In this document: one piece after another, positions 41,817 to 53,233 of the stretch
Position numbering within the stretch: position 1 is the stretch's first letter
Layout of the letters: every line of letters starts with the position of its first letter
Source of the DNA: Agrostemma githago
Lineage: Eukaryota; Streptophyta; Magnoliopsida; Caryophyllales; Caryophyllaceae
Direction of reading: 5' to 3'
NCBI GenBank assembly: GCA_958450325.1
Contig: OY288259.1
Coordinates: 57,004,987 to 57,068,986 of the forward strand
Length of the DNA stretch: 64,000 bases
The notes under the pieces: generated by a model
Databases searched by the model: none
Told to the model about the DNA's origin: nothing
Seen by the model: only the letters and a program-made list of their open reading frames with translations
Translations under genes and position numbers: made by a program

Positions 41817-42673
41817 ATATGATTTTCTCATTGATAATTGTTGCCCATCCATGCTACTGCCTCTACAGTCTACACAATGATTTTTTTATTCTAGTCTACC
41901 CTTTTACATACCACTAAGTATATGACAGATCAAATATAACTTTTCTTATGACAAACATATTCGTCACAAACTCATGACAAATCAAATATTATGTACTTGA
42001 ATAGATAATGATAAACCATTTGCTACTTACTATGTACTCGTATCATGTCATTGTTATATTTTACTCTACTTAATCCATCATAAAGTTTACCATGTGACGG
42101 ATATGGTTAGATCATCCCTAAATTAAAGAAGGATCAAGTAAGTTGGGTAATCCCAAAATGAAACGCGGTACAAGATTACAAGTCGACCACGTTAGTTTGT
42201 CAGTACTAATGTACTATAAAAGAATCCTTGTAAGGAGGGTGCACTTTTTTTTGGGATCATATTAAAAAAAACGCCAGGTTTTGGGGTTTCTGCACATGCA
42301 CACTTCAAAGCTACGGTTATGTAGTGTTAGTGTACTACTGTACTACATATGACATCATTATCATTATCATTATCATTTTGCGTAATTTTTTTGTTTGCCA
42401 TTTGTCTTATTCTTTTTATTAAAGTTGTTTACTTCTTACGGAGTATTTGTATATTAACAACTTTTTTTTAATAATTTGATTTGTCTCAACTTGGTTGCAA
42501 TAGGGAGCGAATGATACAAATTACAAGTTGGACTAATGTTAGAATACGGGTCTGAAATAGTTTCAAGTTAATATGTATTTTAGTATTAGATACCTATTCT
42601 ATTTTCATATTACTCCGTAATTATTAATTACAGTATAACAGAAAGGAGTTTTGTACAACACATGATAAGAATA
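41817..42673. other. A/T-rich intergenic sequence
   Basis: I see no gene. A short (ATCATT)n run is at 42356-42377. Fragments such as 'TACGGAGTA' near 42437 and 'TACTCCGTAA' near 42612 look like worn Stowaway-type ends but cannot be paired with confidence. Confidence 0.5.
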
Positions 42674-43021
42674 TCCCCAAGCAAGTGTCAAGTTAATTGG
42701 GTCATCACCCATTTTTTCTCTTAATCCCACTTTATTTATCTTGATCCACCTATACCCTCCCATCCAGAAGGTCATGACCTAGGTCACCAATCCCATTATT
42801 TATCAATTTGTAATTAATTTATTCCAATCAATTTTCTTTTCCCACAATTTTTTTTTTGCCCAACCAATGACATGAGAACACATGCAAGGTCACAAAGGTC
42901 ATGACCTAGTGTCACCAAGTGACCTCTTTTTCAATTGGGTCATGATAATATACAGTACTTTCTAATTGCTAATTAAGTTGACCCAACAAGATCATGACCT
43001 CCTCCATGACCTTGCTTGGGA
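42674..43021. mobile_element. MITE-like element with GGTCATGACC palindromes
   Basis: Ends TCCCCAAGCAAG at left and CTTGCTTGGGA at right form a 12-bp inverted repeat. Inside are repeated GGTCATGACCTA/G phrases (near 42771, 42897 and 42989). No clear target duplication and no ORF. Confidence 0.45.
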
Positions 43022-44482
43022 ATGGTCTAATAAATAGCTCAAAGATTAAAGTATTACTAATAAATAGTCCATAGTACATTATGATATACAAAGTATATAA
43101 TGCTTGGTTTTTTGTATGAAACTTGAAACCGTCTATATTATACGGGGATGCTGTAAACTATCTAAGATAGAGCCCGATGCAATAGTGAATATACACAGAG
43201 AGTATTTAATATGTGGTTGGTAAAAATATAATCGTAATAATTTGCACCATTTTAAAACCGTGCATCTTACAAAATCTGTATTAACGCAAATCAAAATGTC
43301 AAGGCCCGAGCGTCGCCGGGCTCCTTGACTAGTAACACTAAAGAATTGAAACTCAGAACTTCCAAGAGTTAAAACTCAACAACTTCGGCCAAAAACAATA
43401 CGAGTACAAAATAGTGCAAGTTAAGATCACCGAGTTTTATCGGACTTTCGGGTCATAGTAGAGATTAGAACTAACCAGGAGCAGGGACAAGCTTTGCTTG
43501 ATCGACTGAAAACAGGCCCGGGAAAGGATAAATTACGGGACAAGACAAGACAGGCCCTAGGGGAAGTAGGCCTTAGGGTAAGGTGACCCCGAATAGGCCC
43601 AGGATGGGTCAGGACACAGCCGGGTTCCAGATGAATTCATTCAAATTAAAAGGAGCTGGTTCCAGAAAATACATTGTCAAAACAGGTGGCGGTGGCACAA
43701 TCAATAGTTCAATACACTTACACAGCAGTTTCTGACTATGATGCCGGCAACAACAGATGGTAAACTCAACAAGCAGCTTCTACAAGACTCCTTAACTCTT
43801 GAAAGCGGTACACCAAATAGCTTGGATCTTGGTTCTACCCGAATAAAGGGATGAATCGTTATGATCCTACCCATAGAATTCCTATACACCTGTAACTTAA
43901 TTAATCATCCGATCCCTGAGACCAATGACATCTTAGCCTAATGGTAGACATTGGACGTGGGTTTGAATCTCCCTCGCCTTGTATCGTACCTAGTTTTACA
44001 ACTGAGACACAAACTGAACTTTTACACAGATAGCTCTTAAACATCATCTAAATGCATATCAGCAGGCACACCATGAGACAACACTATCCTGAAACGACAG
44101 TTAGCGCAAGGGGTAGTGATTGCATTAGTTTCAATTGAGTCATTAGTTGAATAGTGAAGTGTGAAACATGAAAAAATAACCATCAAGATACATACCTACA
44201 ATAATCCATCAACCCAGTTGACAATATACATCTGAAAAGCTGGTATCACGAACCCGAGTACCAACAGCAACAACAACATCAGAGCCTTAGTCCCAAAATG
44301 ATTTGTGGCCGGCTAACATGAATCATTATATGAAATCGCCAAGTCGTCTCCATTTAAAAAAAACTTTAGAAAGCTTAATTAATTAATAAAAAATTAAAAA
44401 TATAAGTTTCAAACTCAAACTAAAGTTGAAAGCGTTAATGATAAATTTTTAAAAAGTTACAAACCTGTATTTAGTCTGAATG
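43022..44482. other. Intergenic sequence downstream of the Agenet gene
   Basis: No confident coding frame. It probably includes the 3' UTR of the minus-strand gene immediately left of 44483. A tRNA-like segment is listed separately. Confidence 0.45.
43934..43973 (+). repeat. tRNA-like Pol III promoter boxes (SINE head or tRNA relic)
   Basis: A-box-like TAGCCTAATGG (43934-43944) and B-box-like GGGTTTGAATCTCCC (43959-43973). The spacing is a little short and no clear cloverleaf is seen, so a tRNA-derived SINE fragment is likelier than a functional tRNA gene. Confidence 0.4.
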
Positions 44483-47400
44483 TTATTTAGGTTTGGAACT
44501 CAAGGAAATTTGCTTATATTCCCATTTCTTGTCCAGGGATATCGACGGACTTTCAGACTTCAGAGTTTGTTTCAGCCATTTGACCCTGCATACAAGCTCT
44601 TCCAAATCGATAATTGCAGATTCTATACTATCGCATGATGTGGAGTTTAGAGCAATTTCCTCATATAACCTCTTTTTTTCAGCTGAAACATTGCAAGGAT
44701 CCTTCTTTTCAACAGAACTAACTACAGGAACTTCAGCAGAAGTATCTCCAACATACGAACTGGAAACACTGTCAGAGCAACTAGGCTTTCGAATGGCCGA
44801 ACCCTTTATACCCAACTCTACACATTCCCCATGTGTCTGTTCTCGGTCTATTCCAGAATTATCATTGCTCGGCTTCGATACATCCTTGGAGCGCATTAAT
44901 CTGCTTAGTAAAGGCAGTGACATGGTTGAGGTATGGGAAGAGATGGAGCTGTCGAAATCCAAAGAGGACCTTGACGCGGCCTCGTCTTCTACTACTGTAT
45001 CAACAAGAGATGTTGAAAGAGGAGCTGCTGCACAACAACATCACCTTAGTGCCTTAAAAGACTCGTAAACGTTAAGATACAAGCCAAGGGGGTCAGATGG
45101 TATGCAGCGTGTGTAACACAGATAAGCTACTTCTGTATGACCCAAAATGCCATGATGACACCAACAAATATCAAGTACCAATAAATTACTGCACCTTGGT
45201 TTGCAGGTTGAATCAAACGAGCACAAGAATGACCATTTTGACTCTCCTGCAACCATGACAGAGAGGTTACAATAAATGTTAATTTAGCTAAGGTTGTATA
45301 AGTGTTTATAACATATAAACATCAAATGAAAAAAAGATGAGCATGTACTCTGCAAATAATTGTGGGAACCTAGTGCTATTCCAAAGCTTTTACAAACAAT
45401 AAAAGTAAATCAACACTTGAGAAGGTATGCAGAGACAAACAAAAACAATCTAGCTGCCAGTTGTACAGAAAAAACAACTCACAATCAACAAGTTTCACAA
45501 CTAAAAAATACTCGTAACTTGTTACTGGAGGCAAGCTCTTTGATGGACAGAGTGATAGACTCTATTGCTTGAGGATCCCAAGAATTAACTCTCAGCAACA
45601 AATGAACCTCAATACTTCGTACGGAGTATATGTTAATAATTAATGGGGTGGTACTTTTTCATATCACAATTTTACTCAATCAGCATGTGTAAAGAGTAAA
45701 GACCCATATACCCTCTTCATTTCTCTACTCCTCCCCTCTCACCCATCAGGTTTGAAAAAAAACCTAAACCCTAGAACCCTAAACGAACCTCCCCCCACCA
45801 GTAGCCTCTCCACGACCACTCCCTTTCCCCTGCCTGTGCCAGGATCAGCCTATTCCCCCTCCCTAGCACACGACCACCCAAACCATTGTCGGCCGTCTCA
45901 ACCCACCCACTCCACGCCATCGTCCCCTCCACAGCGTCGCTTAAAAAAGAATTCAATAAATAATTAAAACAATATTACCTCATCGATTATCGAATTATGA
46001 TGTATAGTCGAAGTTGCGCGAGAGATTCGATAGGTTTTTAGGGGAAAAAGGATTTTAAGTAGAGAGGGTTTATTAGAGAGGGTTTGGAATGGGTAAAGGC
46101 CTAAAGGGCAGGGGTGGAAAACTATCAAAATTTCGTGATGATTGAGTAAACCCATATTATGAAAAAGTAATTCCTTTGATGTCACATCTGAACATATTAA
46201 ATCCATAATTCAAATATCTTTCCACTTAATTTTCCCATTTTCACTTCCAATCAAATTTCCATATAAGTTTTTATTTCTATTTCACAATAAAAGCTACTAC
46301 AACATGTTATTGGGTTAAAGGGAGTTACAAGAACAAATTCATGTTGATCAGTTTCCAATACAAGCCATGAGTATCACTCCTTGATGTATTAATCATATAA
46401 ACTAGCTGGTACATGCATAGGAGGGAATGCTATATTGCTATGTCTCATAACCCATAACCCATAACCCTACAATTATGGTCCTACTCCAAGGAACGGAGTG
46501 TTTCAACAATCACCCACATGAGGTGTGGTATTGAAACCAGAAAGTTATGTCAATTAAAGTTGTATGGTAAATAAAAATGGTCATTTTAGAAGAAAAATAG
46601 CTGGGTGGCACAACATACCATTTTAGATGAGGAAATGCATACGTAGTAAATATTTTGCCATGCGCCGAATTTAATAAACAACGTCACATCTAACTTATTC
46701 CGAACATAACAAAAGAAGTAATTTGACAATCGTTAAAAGAGAACATGCCGTAGGTGCAGGGAATGCCCATCCGGAATTAGGAGACCACGTCAGGGATGGC
46801 CGAAGATCCTTGGAGCAGACAATATAAGTTAATCCTTCACCATCTGGTTCGTCCGGTAATTTAATCTAAAAAACAGTTTAAAGGCATGTGTTTTACAGGT
46901 GAAAGAGAAAACAGGATCAGCAAAACAGTAAAAGTAGCAATGGTAGCGATTTAAGAGAGCCAACCAACTGGTGGCAAGCCTAAGCCAACATAGTCTAAGG
47001 GAGCCAAATTACAGACTGCCACCAAAATTCTAAACTTGCCAACATCAGAACTAGAACTAAACAAAAAATGTTACCTCAACAGTACCATCACGCAACACTT
47101 TACTTATGGTCCCAGACCAGAAACAACCATCTTTCCTCCAGTCAACCATATCACCAACAATCCAGTCACCATCCACCACAATAGCTACATCTGAAATTGC
47201 ATTCATGTCAGACAATTCACTTTCATGGTAGATGGAAGGAAATTGAGGTCGCAACATCAGCTCTCTTTTTGTCTTCTTAGAGCCCTTCCTGCGCACCTCA
47301 TACAATTTTATCCATTCAAGACCTATAGTTGGTAGGTAAGTGATGTTAATCGAAAGAAGTTTTGAGGAATAGCACAGCAGTAAATCAACAAAATCACGTT

Positions 47401-49678
47401 AATTATCAAGATTCCTCTAGCCCTAGTTATTCAACGAAAAGAAAAAAGAGGGGAAAAAAACAACATTTACTACTCCACGAAGTACAAGTTAACAAAAATG
47501 TCCAAGCTTGATGCAAACAAGTAGCAGAAATGAGAAAAAACACATGCAAAAATTAGAAAGTTTAAACATCTCAGCAGCAGTAACGTCAAAAAAACCACCA
47601 CATCTAGTCAAATAAATGAAGCTATTTTTAACATACACGTAGTAATCAATTGTGAGAGCAAAAATTAGCTATTTCCTACATGTCCTTTCCTGTATTTCAT
47701 CAAATCCTAAAGGAGACAAAACATTACATTTCCCTATAAGGTCAGAAATTAGCTCCTTCCATCACACACGTAGAAGTAGGGGTTCAGGCTATCTACATAA
47801 CTACCTAATGTTACCACCAAACTGTTGTCTGTACATAATAACCCCCCACCCACCCACCCACCACCACCGAGCATCTTGTTCCAACACTATGACCATGTTA
47901 CATCCTCCTGAAGTTATTTTAAAAGAACATTTATCTGTTAAAACACAGGTAACAGTCAAAACTTTGACAAATATAGCAATGTGAGTGTGTCCGCAAATAA
48001 TTACTTAGATTAGTGGAGACCACTAACCATCGTCGTAGTCATAATACTGAACACGATACTTAACTTGGCCTTTGCTCCATGAAACTTCCTTTAACTATAT
48101 AGCAACAAAAAAAAATATTCATTTAGACCAGCAACAAAATATAGTGTTCTGAAGATATATATAAAGCTCCAAAAACACAACACCGATAATTACAAGGCAT
48201 AAAAAACATCGCATGACACAAGAAAGGTTATTGTGAAGTAGGAGTCATTTTGTGAATTTATGACGTTAAGGTTAGGTAATCATTGGATAATTCAGTAACA
48301 GTCTCTTTAATGTGCTAACACAAGGGCAAGATTGCATAACCCCTACCACCCCACCCCCATAAAGGAAAATTAAAAATTGAGTCACTAGTAATTAGTAAGT
48401 GTTCTTTAATCCTGTGATTTTTCTTTTGCTTCGAGGAGAATTCAAAATAGTTGGCAGAGCTCTCAAGACACTTAAGACACTGAGGTTATGTTGTTGTTGT
48501 TGTTGTTGTCGTTGACACAAGAAAGATTACGGTATGTGACAGCCAATTAAACCACAAGTCATCCACTAAGGGACTTCTTACTGTGAGTAACATTTGACAA
48601 AACAAATTATGAGACGTTCTGAAATATGAGGTTAAAAAGAAAATCCCCAGACTCTGTTTCTTTTACCCAGGTTGTAAAAAATACACATCGGACAGTCAAT
48701 GGTTTCCCACATGTTTCTCCACACAGGTTGTTGGCCTGTTGTCATAGGAGAGCTTCCGCATCCAGCTCTATCCATTGCCATTTGCTTATTAGTTACTTCC
48801 TCCTTTTCTCTAAGATCTTTTTATTTCCTTTTTGGGTATTTTCCGTAAGATCTTACTCTTTAATTTTTGATACAAATATATGGCTGATATTATCCCACCT
48901 TTTACACTGCCCAACCTCTACCACACTTTCCCCAAAAAAAAATTGCCCAAAAACAACACGAAAATCATAGTGAAAGGAGGGAGTATTAAACATGACAACT
49001 ATGGTAGTACACAAATGCCAGCTTCTTAAGTCGATTATCATTGACCTAACAACATCTACAAGCAATATTATTTTGTAGTTATACAGATAGTGTTACCACC
49101 GTTTGACATAAGGTGCTTGCTGCTTAGTGAGCCATTAAAAAAAATAAAAAGTTAAGTTAATCATTTCTAGAAATCAAATCCAAATGGATAGTCAAGACCT
49201 GAGAACAAGTGAGCAACTCCCCACATAATTAAATATTGTATATTAGCCCCTCTCCCAAACAATCAGCAATTAAGCATCTTGCTAACCAAACAACCACTAT
49301 GTCACCAGGCACTAAATGAAGCATAAATGGCAAGGGGGTCGTCCAGCATCACAAGCAACTACATGAAACTCGAAAACCAGCATTTTATTCCACAAGGTAT
49401 CAACAAGAAAAAAGATACAGAAAATCTCACAGACAGGAGCAACCAATACCCCTTGAGGGACGATGCTATACAGCTATAGGACTAAGAATCAGAATTAAAA
49501 ACTACTCTATACAACTTTATAAGAAAAATAGGGGAAATAAAACGAAAGCAACAAATAGACAATCCAAATAATTCACAGATACCTCACACCGAAACCATGC
49601 ACCACGAAATCCCGGGATAAAGGACCTCAACTCTGCTCGTTGCCCAGCTTGAAAGAGCAAAGGCTGACGCTTTGACAT
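44483..49678 (-). CDS. Agenet (plant Tudor-like) domain protein, multi-exon host gene
   Basis: Coding exons I can place (minus strand): 49583-49678, 48028-48094, 47075-47322, 46865 to somewhere between 46700 and 46780, 45512-45590, 45195-45246 and 44483-45027. Phases agree at all joins except the end of the fourth exon, whose donor is uncertain. Residues 10-60 match an Agenet domain (Phe-x-x-Gly-Phe-Arg-Gly-Ala-Trp-Phe-Arg-Cys, then Lys-Tyr-Arg-Val-Gln-Tyr-Tyr-Asp-Tyr-Asp-Asp). A second follows (Trp-x-Val-Gly-Asp-x-Val-Asp-Trp ... Phe-Trp-Ser-Gly ... Gly-Thr-Val-Glu), ending in Asp-Leu-Arg-Pro-Ser-Leu-x-Trp. The last exon is Ser-rich, with a predicted coiled-coil C-terminus. Agenet/Tudor folds bind modified histones or nucleic acid, so a nuclear chromatin role is inferred. 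The start ATG follows a splice acceptor at 49701, so the 5' UTR is split; total about 410-420 aa. Confidence 0.75.
45645..46177. mobile_element. TIR element in an intron of the Agenet gene
   Basis: Left TACTTTTTCATATCAC...TTTACTCAATCA (from about 45650) is an imperfect inverted repeat of 46135-46174. The interior has a Pro/Ser-rich spurious frame. No clean duplication is found. It lies between the fourth and fifth coding exons. Confidence 0.4.
48488..48514. repeat. (GTT)n microsatellite
   Basis: Nine GTT-type units with one GTC, in an intron of the Agenet gene. Confidence 0.85.
48796..48983. mobile_element. Stowaway-type MITE (188 bp, TA duplication)
   Basis: Ends CTTCCTCCTTT and AAAGGAGGGAG, flanked by TA at 48794-48795 and 48984-48985. 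These fit the Stowaway (Tc1/mariner) consensus CTCCCTCCGT. It lies in an intron of the Agenet gene. Confidence 0.8.
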
Positions 49679-49700
49679 AGTTATTCCTCAAAAACAAGAG

Positions 49701-50659
49701 CTGCATGGCAAAACGCAACGTGGATTCAAATTACTAATATCACAGAGTCTTCGGGGAGACGGTATTTAAAAATGTTTCAGTCGAGCTATATGTGTTTAGC
49801 TAGTTTGTTTGAGTGGCCGCACTATTGGGGATTGTGATTGTATGATTCTCATCATGTTAAATGATTGAATTAAAACTTACAATGGCTGTTTCTATTAACC
49901 TATCTTCGGCACTACTTACGAAAATGCTTCAATTGCCGGTAAAGGACTACTCACTGAATCAACACGATGACATAAATACTATACAATTTAAAGATATAAA
50001 TTTTCATCTATGACATTCATAGACTACACTATGAAAAAATTGACACCAAATCAACATCTCCAAGAAAATGAACCAATTGTAGTGCAATTTACGCTACACT
50101 AGGTGATGATGAATAGCAGCATCCTTAACCACGACATAAAATCAACACATTTCCAGAAAATCGAACATATGTAGCAAGATTTGACAGCAAATCAAATCAT
50201 CACGAAACGAAAAACAAAGACCTGAAATCAGACCAAATCAAATCAATCCAACTCACTTAATTTCCAGTAAATAGAACAAAATAAACCCTAAACAAAAATC
50301 GCATATGATGAGCAAAGCTTAGTGCGCCCAGGATCAAACACACCAATGACCTAAAAAACACTAAAAAAAAGGAAAGGGAAGAGAAAGAGGACCGCAATCG
50401 AAGACGACAGTAGTTTCGGTTGTGGAGGTGGGTCGCTCGAGATGAAAGGTAGGTGGTGGCACACGGTGGTTGCTCCGTCTATTGACGGAATGGGTACTGA
50501 GGGGTGTCTCGGGTGTCAATGTGTTGTTATAGCCGGTAGACCCTATCAAATGGGTCGGGTCGGGTATGGGCTGATCCGGGTCGATAACGGAATTCGGTCA
50601 AGTTCAAGTATGGGTGAAACTAGGTCATGTTGTTTTCGTGCAAAAAGTTCAATTTTACC
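49701..50659 (-). other. 5' UTR intron and upstream region of the Agenet gene
   Basis: The start-codon exon begins at 49700 after an acceptor TGCCATGCAG, so at least one upstream non-coding exon is expected, probably in the pyrimidine-rich minus-strand sequence around 50360-50450. No TATA box is obvious. Confidence 0.5.
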
Positions 50660-50838
50660 TTGAACAATATTTCCTCTATGGCCTGAGGTATGCCATCTAG
50701 GCTTCGAGCCTGTCGTCCAAAAGGCGGTTTACATGGTGTCCGTGGTTTGCAGGTTATTGCATACACCCAGGGGTTTACCCAGAGCGCACCAAAGGTAGCG
50801 GCTGCGGGTTCCCTCGTCACCAAAAAAAAAAAAAAAAA
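50660..50838 (+). mobile_element. tRNA-derived SINE with poly(A) tail
   Basis: A-box-like TATGGCCTGAGGT near 50677, B-box-like GGCTTCGAGCCT near 50700, a GC-rich tRNA-unrelated body ending in GGTTCCCTCGTCACC, and a poly(A) run at 50822-50838. This is the usual plan of plant SINEs. The 5' end is approximate; no target duplication was found. Confidence 0.65.
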
Positions 50839-50969
50839 TACATCCTCCGATTTGTAATGTTTGTGAGTTTGTCCCATGGTCTTTTGCACGTAAACTAGTT
50901 TCTCACCGCATTGATAATGGAAGTAATTGTGTACATTATGCATTTGTGCGTTGTCGACCTTGTCGTGTC

Positions 50970-52506
50970 TGTAGAAATTTCTCACCAAAAACACAATGAT
51001 GTGAGGACGATAACATACTTTTAAAAGCTCGAAATAGGGCTCACACTCAATGGTATGCGACTCGGACACATTACAGAGTACAAATCTTACAAAAAAAATA
51101 CCTCAAAATCAAACTCAGTGAGCAAGTCATTTCCAATAGAACAAAGTTATTTTAAGTCAAAACCGCCTCTGGGGGCAAAACTGTCTTTTAAACAAGCAAG
51201 TCAAAGCCGAAAACCGAAAACATTCAAAATACAAAATCATGTCCAGATTGCATCGATCCAAACACTTCAATACGCGGATATTCAATCTTATAAATAAAGC
51301 AACTTTCAAACAACACTCGCTCGACTACACGGAACCGTGCATCTCAAAACCGAGGCACATCAACCTGTGCGCCCGATCCTCCAGTCGCATGACGCCGGCC
51401 GCTTAAAGCATGATCTCCATTGGGGCAGAGCATGGATCGCATATCCGATATGAAAATTTTAATATCTGATCCGAATCACTCCGGATATCCGATTTTTGAT
51501 ATCCGAAAATTTCGGACCGGATATCCGAAATATCCGATATTCGATTTGGTTGGGATTTTTGGTCAAATAAAATTCTAAATGAAGTTCAATTCAATTAGAA
51601 AAATCCTAATCTTTAATTAATCTAGTATTATACGGACTATACTATTCTATATTTTAAGGCAATACAAAAATGTCACCAAGGCTGAATGTAAAATGAATTA
51701 GATTATAACCTACTTACATTAGAATACAACAACTCAATATAAAAATTACAAAAATAACTCATTGTTCGGATCGGATCGGATAGCCGATTATTTTGGATAT
51801 CCGAATCCGATCCGAAATTTTCGGATCAGATATCCGATCCGAAATCATTTTTCGAATTGCATATCCGGTTTTTCGGATCAAATACGAATCGAATAACGGA
51901 TCAGATTCGGATAACGGATCAGATTTGGATAGTCGGATAATATGCTCAGCCATAGTCTCCATATCTAGGTTTCGACGCCCAAACACAAGTTCAAACCCTC
52001 CTCACTCTATAAATACAGACGCACCTCGACATTTGCAATTGTTGAAAAACCGAGAACCTTAAACCTACTTACTCCGTACAAACACTACACTATGAAACTT
52101 CTAAAGCCTATTATAAAACCTATTCTAAAACACCTAAAATCAGCCTACATAACAAGGAACTCTCCGTGTCTAAGTCGATACCGAAGGGAGTCCCACGTCG
52201 AAGCAAGAACATGTATGTTAAGAGTGTCAAAACTCATTTTTCCAACACGTACCCCCACCCTTTACTCGAATTTTCGGAATGCTTAAGGGACGAACCCCTA
52301 AGCCCTAGTACTATAAGGGAAACCATGCTTTGTGTTTGATATGATCTTAAGTATAGTGCGAGTTCGAACAGGTCCGAACTCCCACAAAGTTTGGCGGTGG
52401 CTCCACTTCGATTTAATTTCAATTCGAGATCAATCTCATCACGAGAATATCCGTCAACCCAGACCCGCGTCTGACCGCGCCGGGGTGGACCTTTGCCATG
52501 TCCACA
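50970..52506 (+). repeat. Diverged Tat LTR relic, copy 1
   Basis: Starts TGTAGAAATTTC and follows the Tat LTR order: GATGATNGGAC block, CAAAACTGTCTTTTA block, splice-like CATGTATGTTAAGAGTG near 52211, then the U5 GGGGTGGACC block ending ATGTCCACA at 52506. Heavily diverged. Interrupted by the hAT-type element at 51422-51955. Confidence 0.8.
51422..51955. mobile_element. hAT-type non-autonomous transposon (534 bp)
   Basis: Flanked by 8-bp TCTCCATT (51414-51421) and TCTCCATA (51956-51963), 7 of 8 identical. Ends GGCAGAGCAT / ATGCTCAGCC are inverted with one mismatch. The interior near both ends is packed with GGATATCC and TCCGATCCGA words, as in many plant hAT elements. No transposase. Confidence 0.75.
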
Positions 52507-53233
52507 CAAACACCGACGATGATAGGACGATAACATGCTTCTAAATGCTCGAAGTAGGGCTCGCAATCAATGGTATCCGACTTAGACACATCAAAGAGTA
52601 CAAAACTCACAAAAAGACCTCAAAATCAGAACACTTGAGCGATTTCTGATAAAATAAAGGTATCTAGAGCAAAATCGCCTCCGGGGGCAAACCGTCTTTT
52701 ACCGAGCCTCATACTCGGTCAAAGACGAAACATTCAAACTACAGAAATATGTCCAAATACATATTCACGCGCGATAATCTTTTCTCAAATAACAAGGATA
52801 CACAAAAAAATCAAGCAATGCAAATTCCAAACAAAGCACACTCAACTCCACGGAATCCTGCGCCTCAGAACTGAGTCTCATGGTACCGCGCGCCTCGGAT
52901 CTGGGTCGCACAATGAGGTGTGCCTCTCCTTCAATCACCGGAATTAGGTTTCGACGCCTAACATGATTCCCAATGGACACAACCTCTATATATACTCCTC
53001 TGCCCTACCTCGTTCATTTACCGGGGTTACACATTACGAAAAACCAAATGTTACAACATACAAAAACCCTAACACCTCTTCTTTAATCCTCTACCTATCT
53101 ACATTTCTAAAGCTTATTCTAAAACCCTTCCCATAACCTTCTAAAACACCTTACATCAACTACATATCGAAGAATTTTCCGTGTCTAAGTCGATACCGAA
53201 GCGAGTTCTACATCGAAGCAAAAACGTGTATGT

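Noticed and set aside
43934..43973. A functional tRNA gene
   Set aside because: Box spacing is short and no acceptor stem or cloverleaf can be paired.
45360..45572. Plus-strand frame ending Ser-Ile-Ala as a protein C-terminus
   Set aside because: The minus-strand reading joins in phase with flanking Agenet-gene exons through GT/AG sites, so the plus frame is its shadow.
45752..45967. Pro/Ser-rich plus-strand frame as a small gene
   Set aside because: It lies inside a TIR element in an intron, is low complexity and has no recognisable domain.
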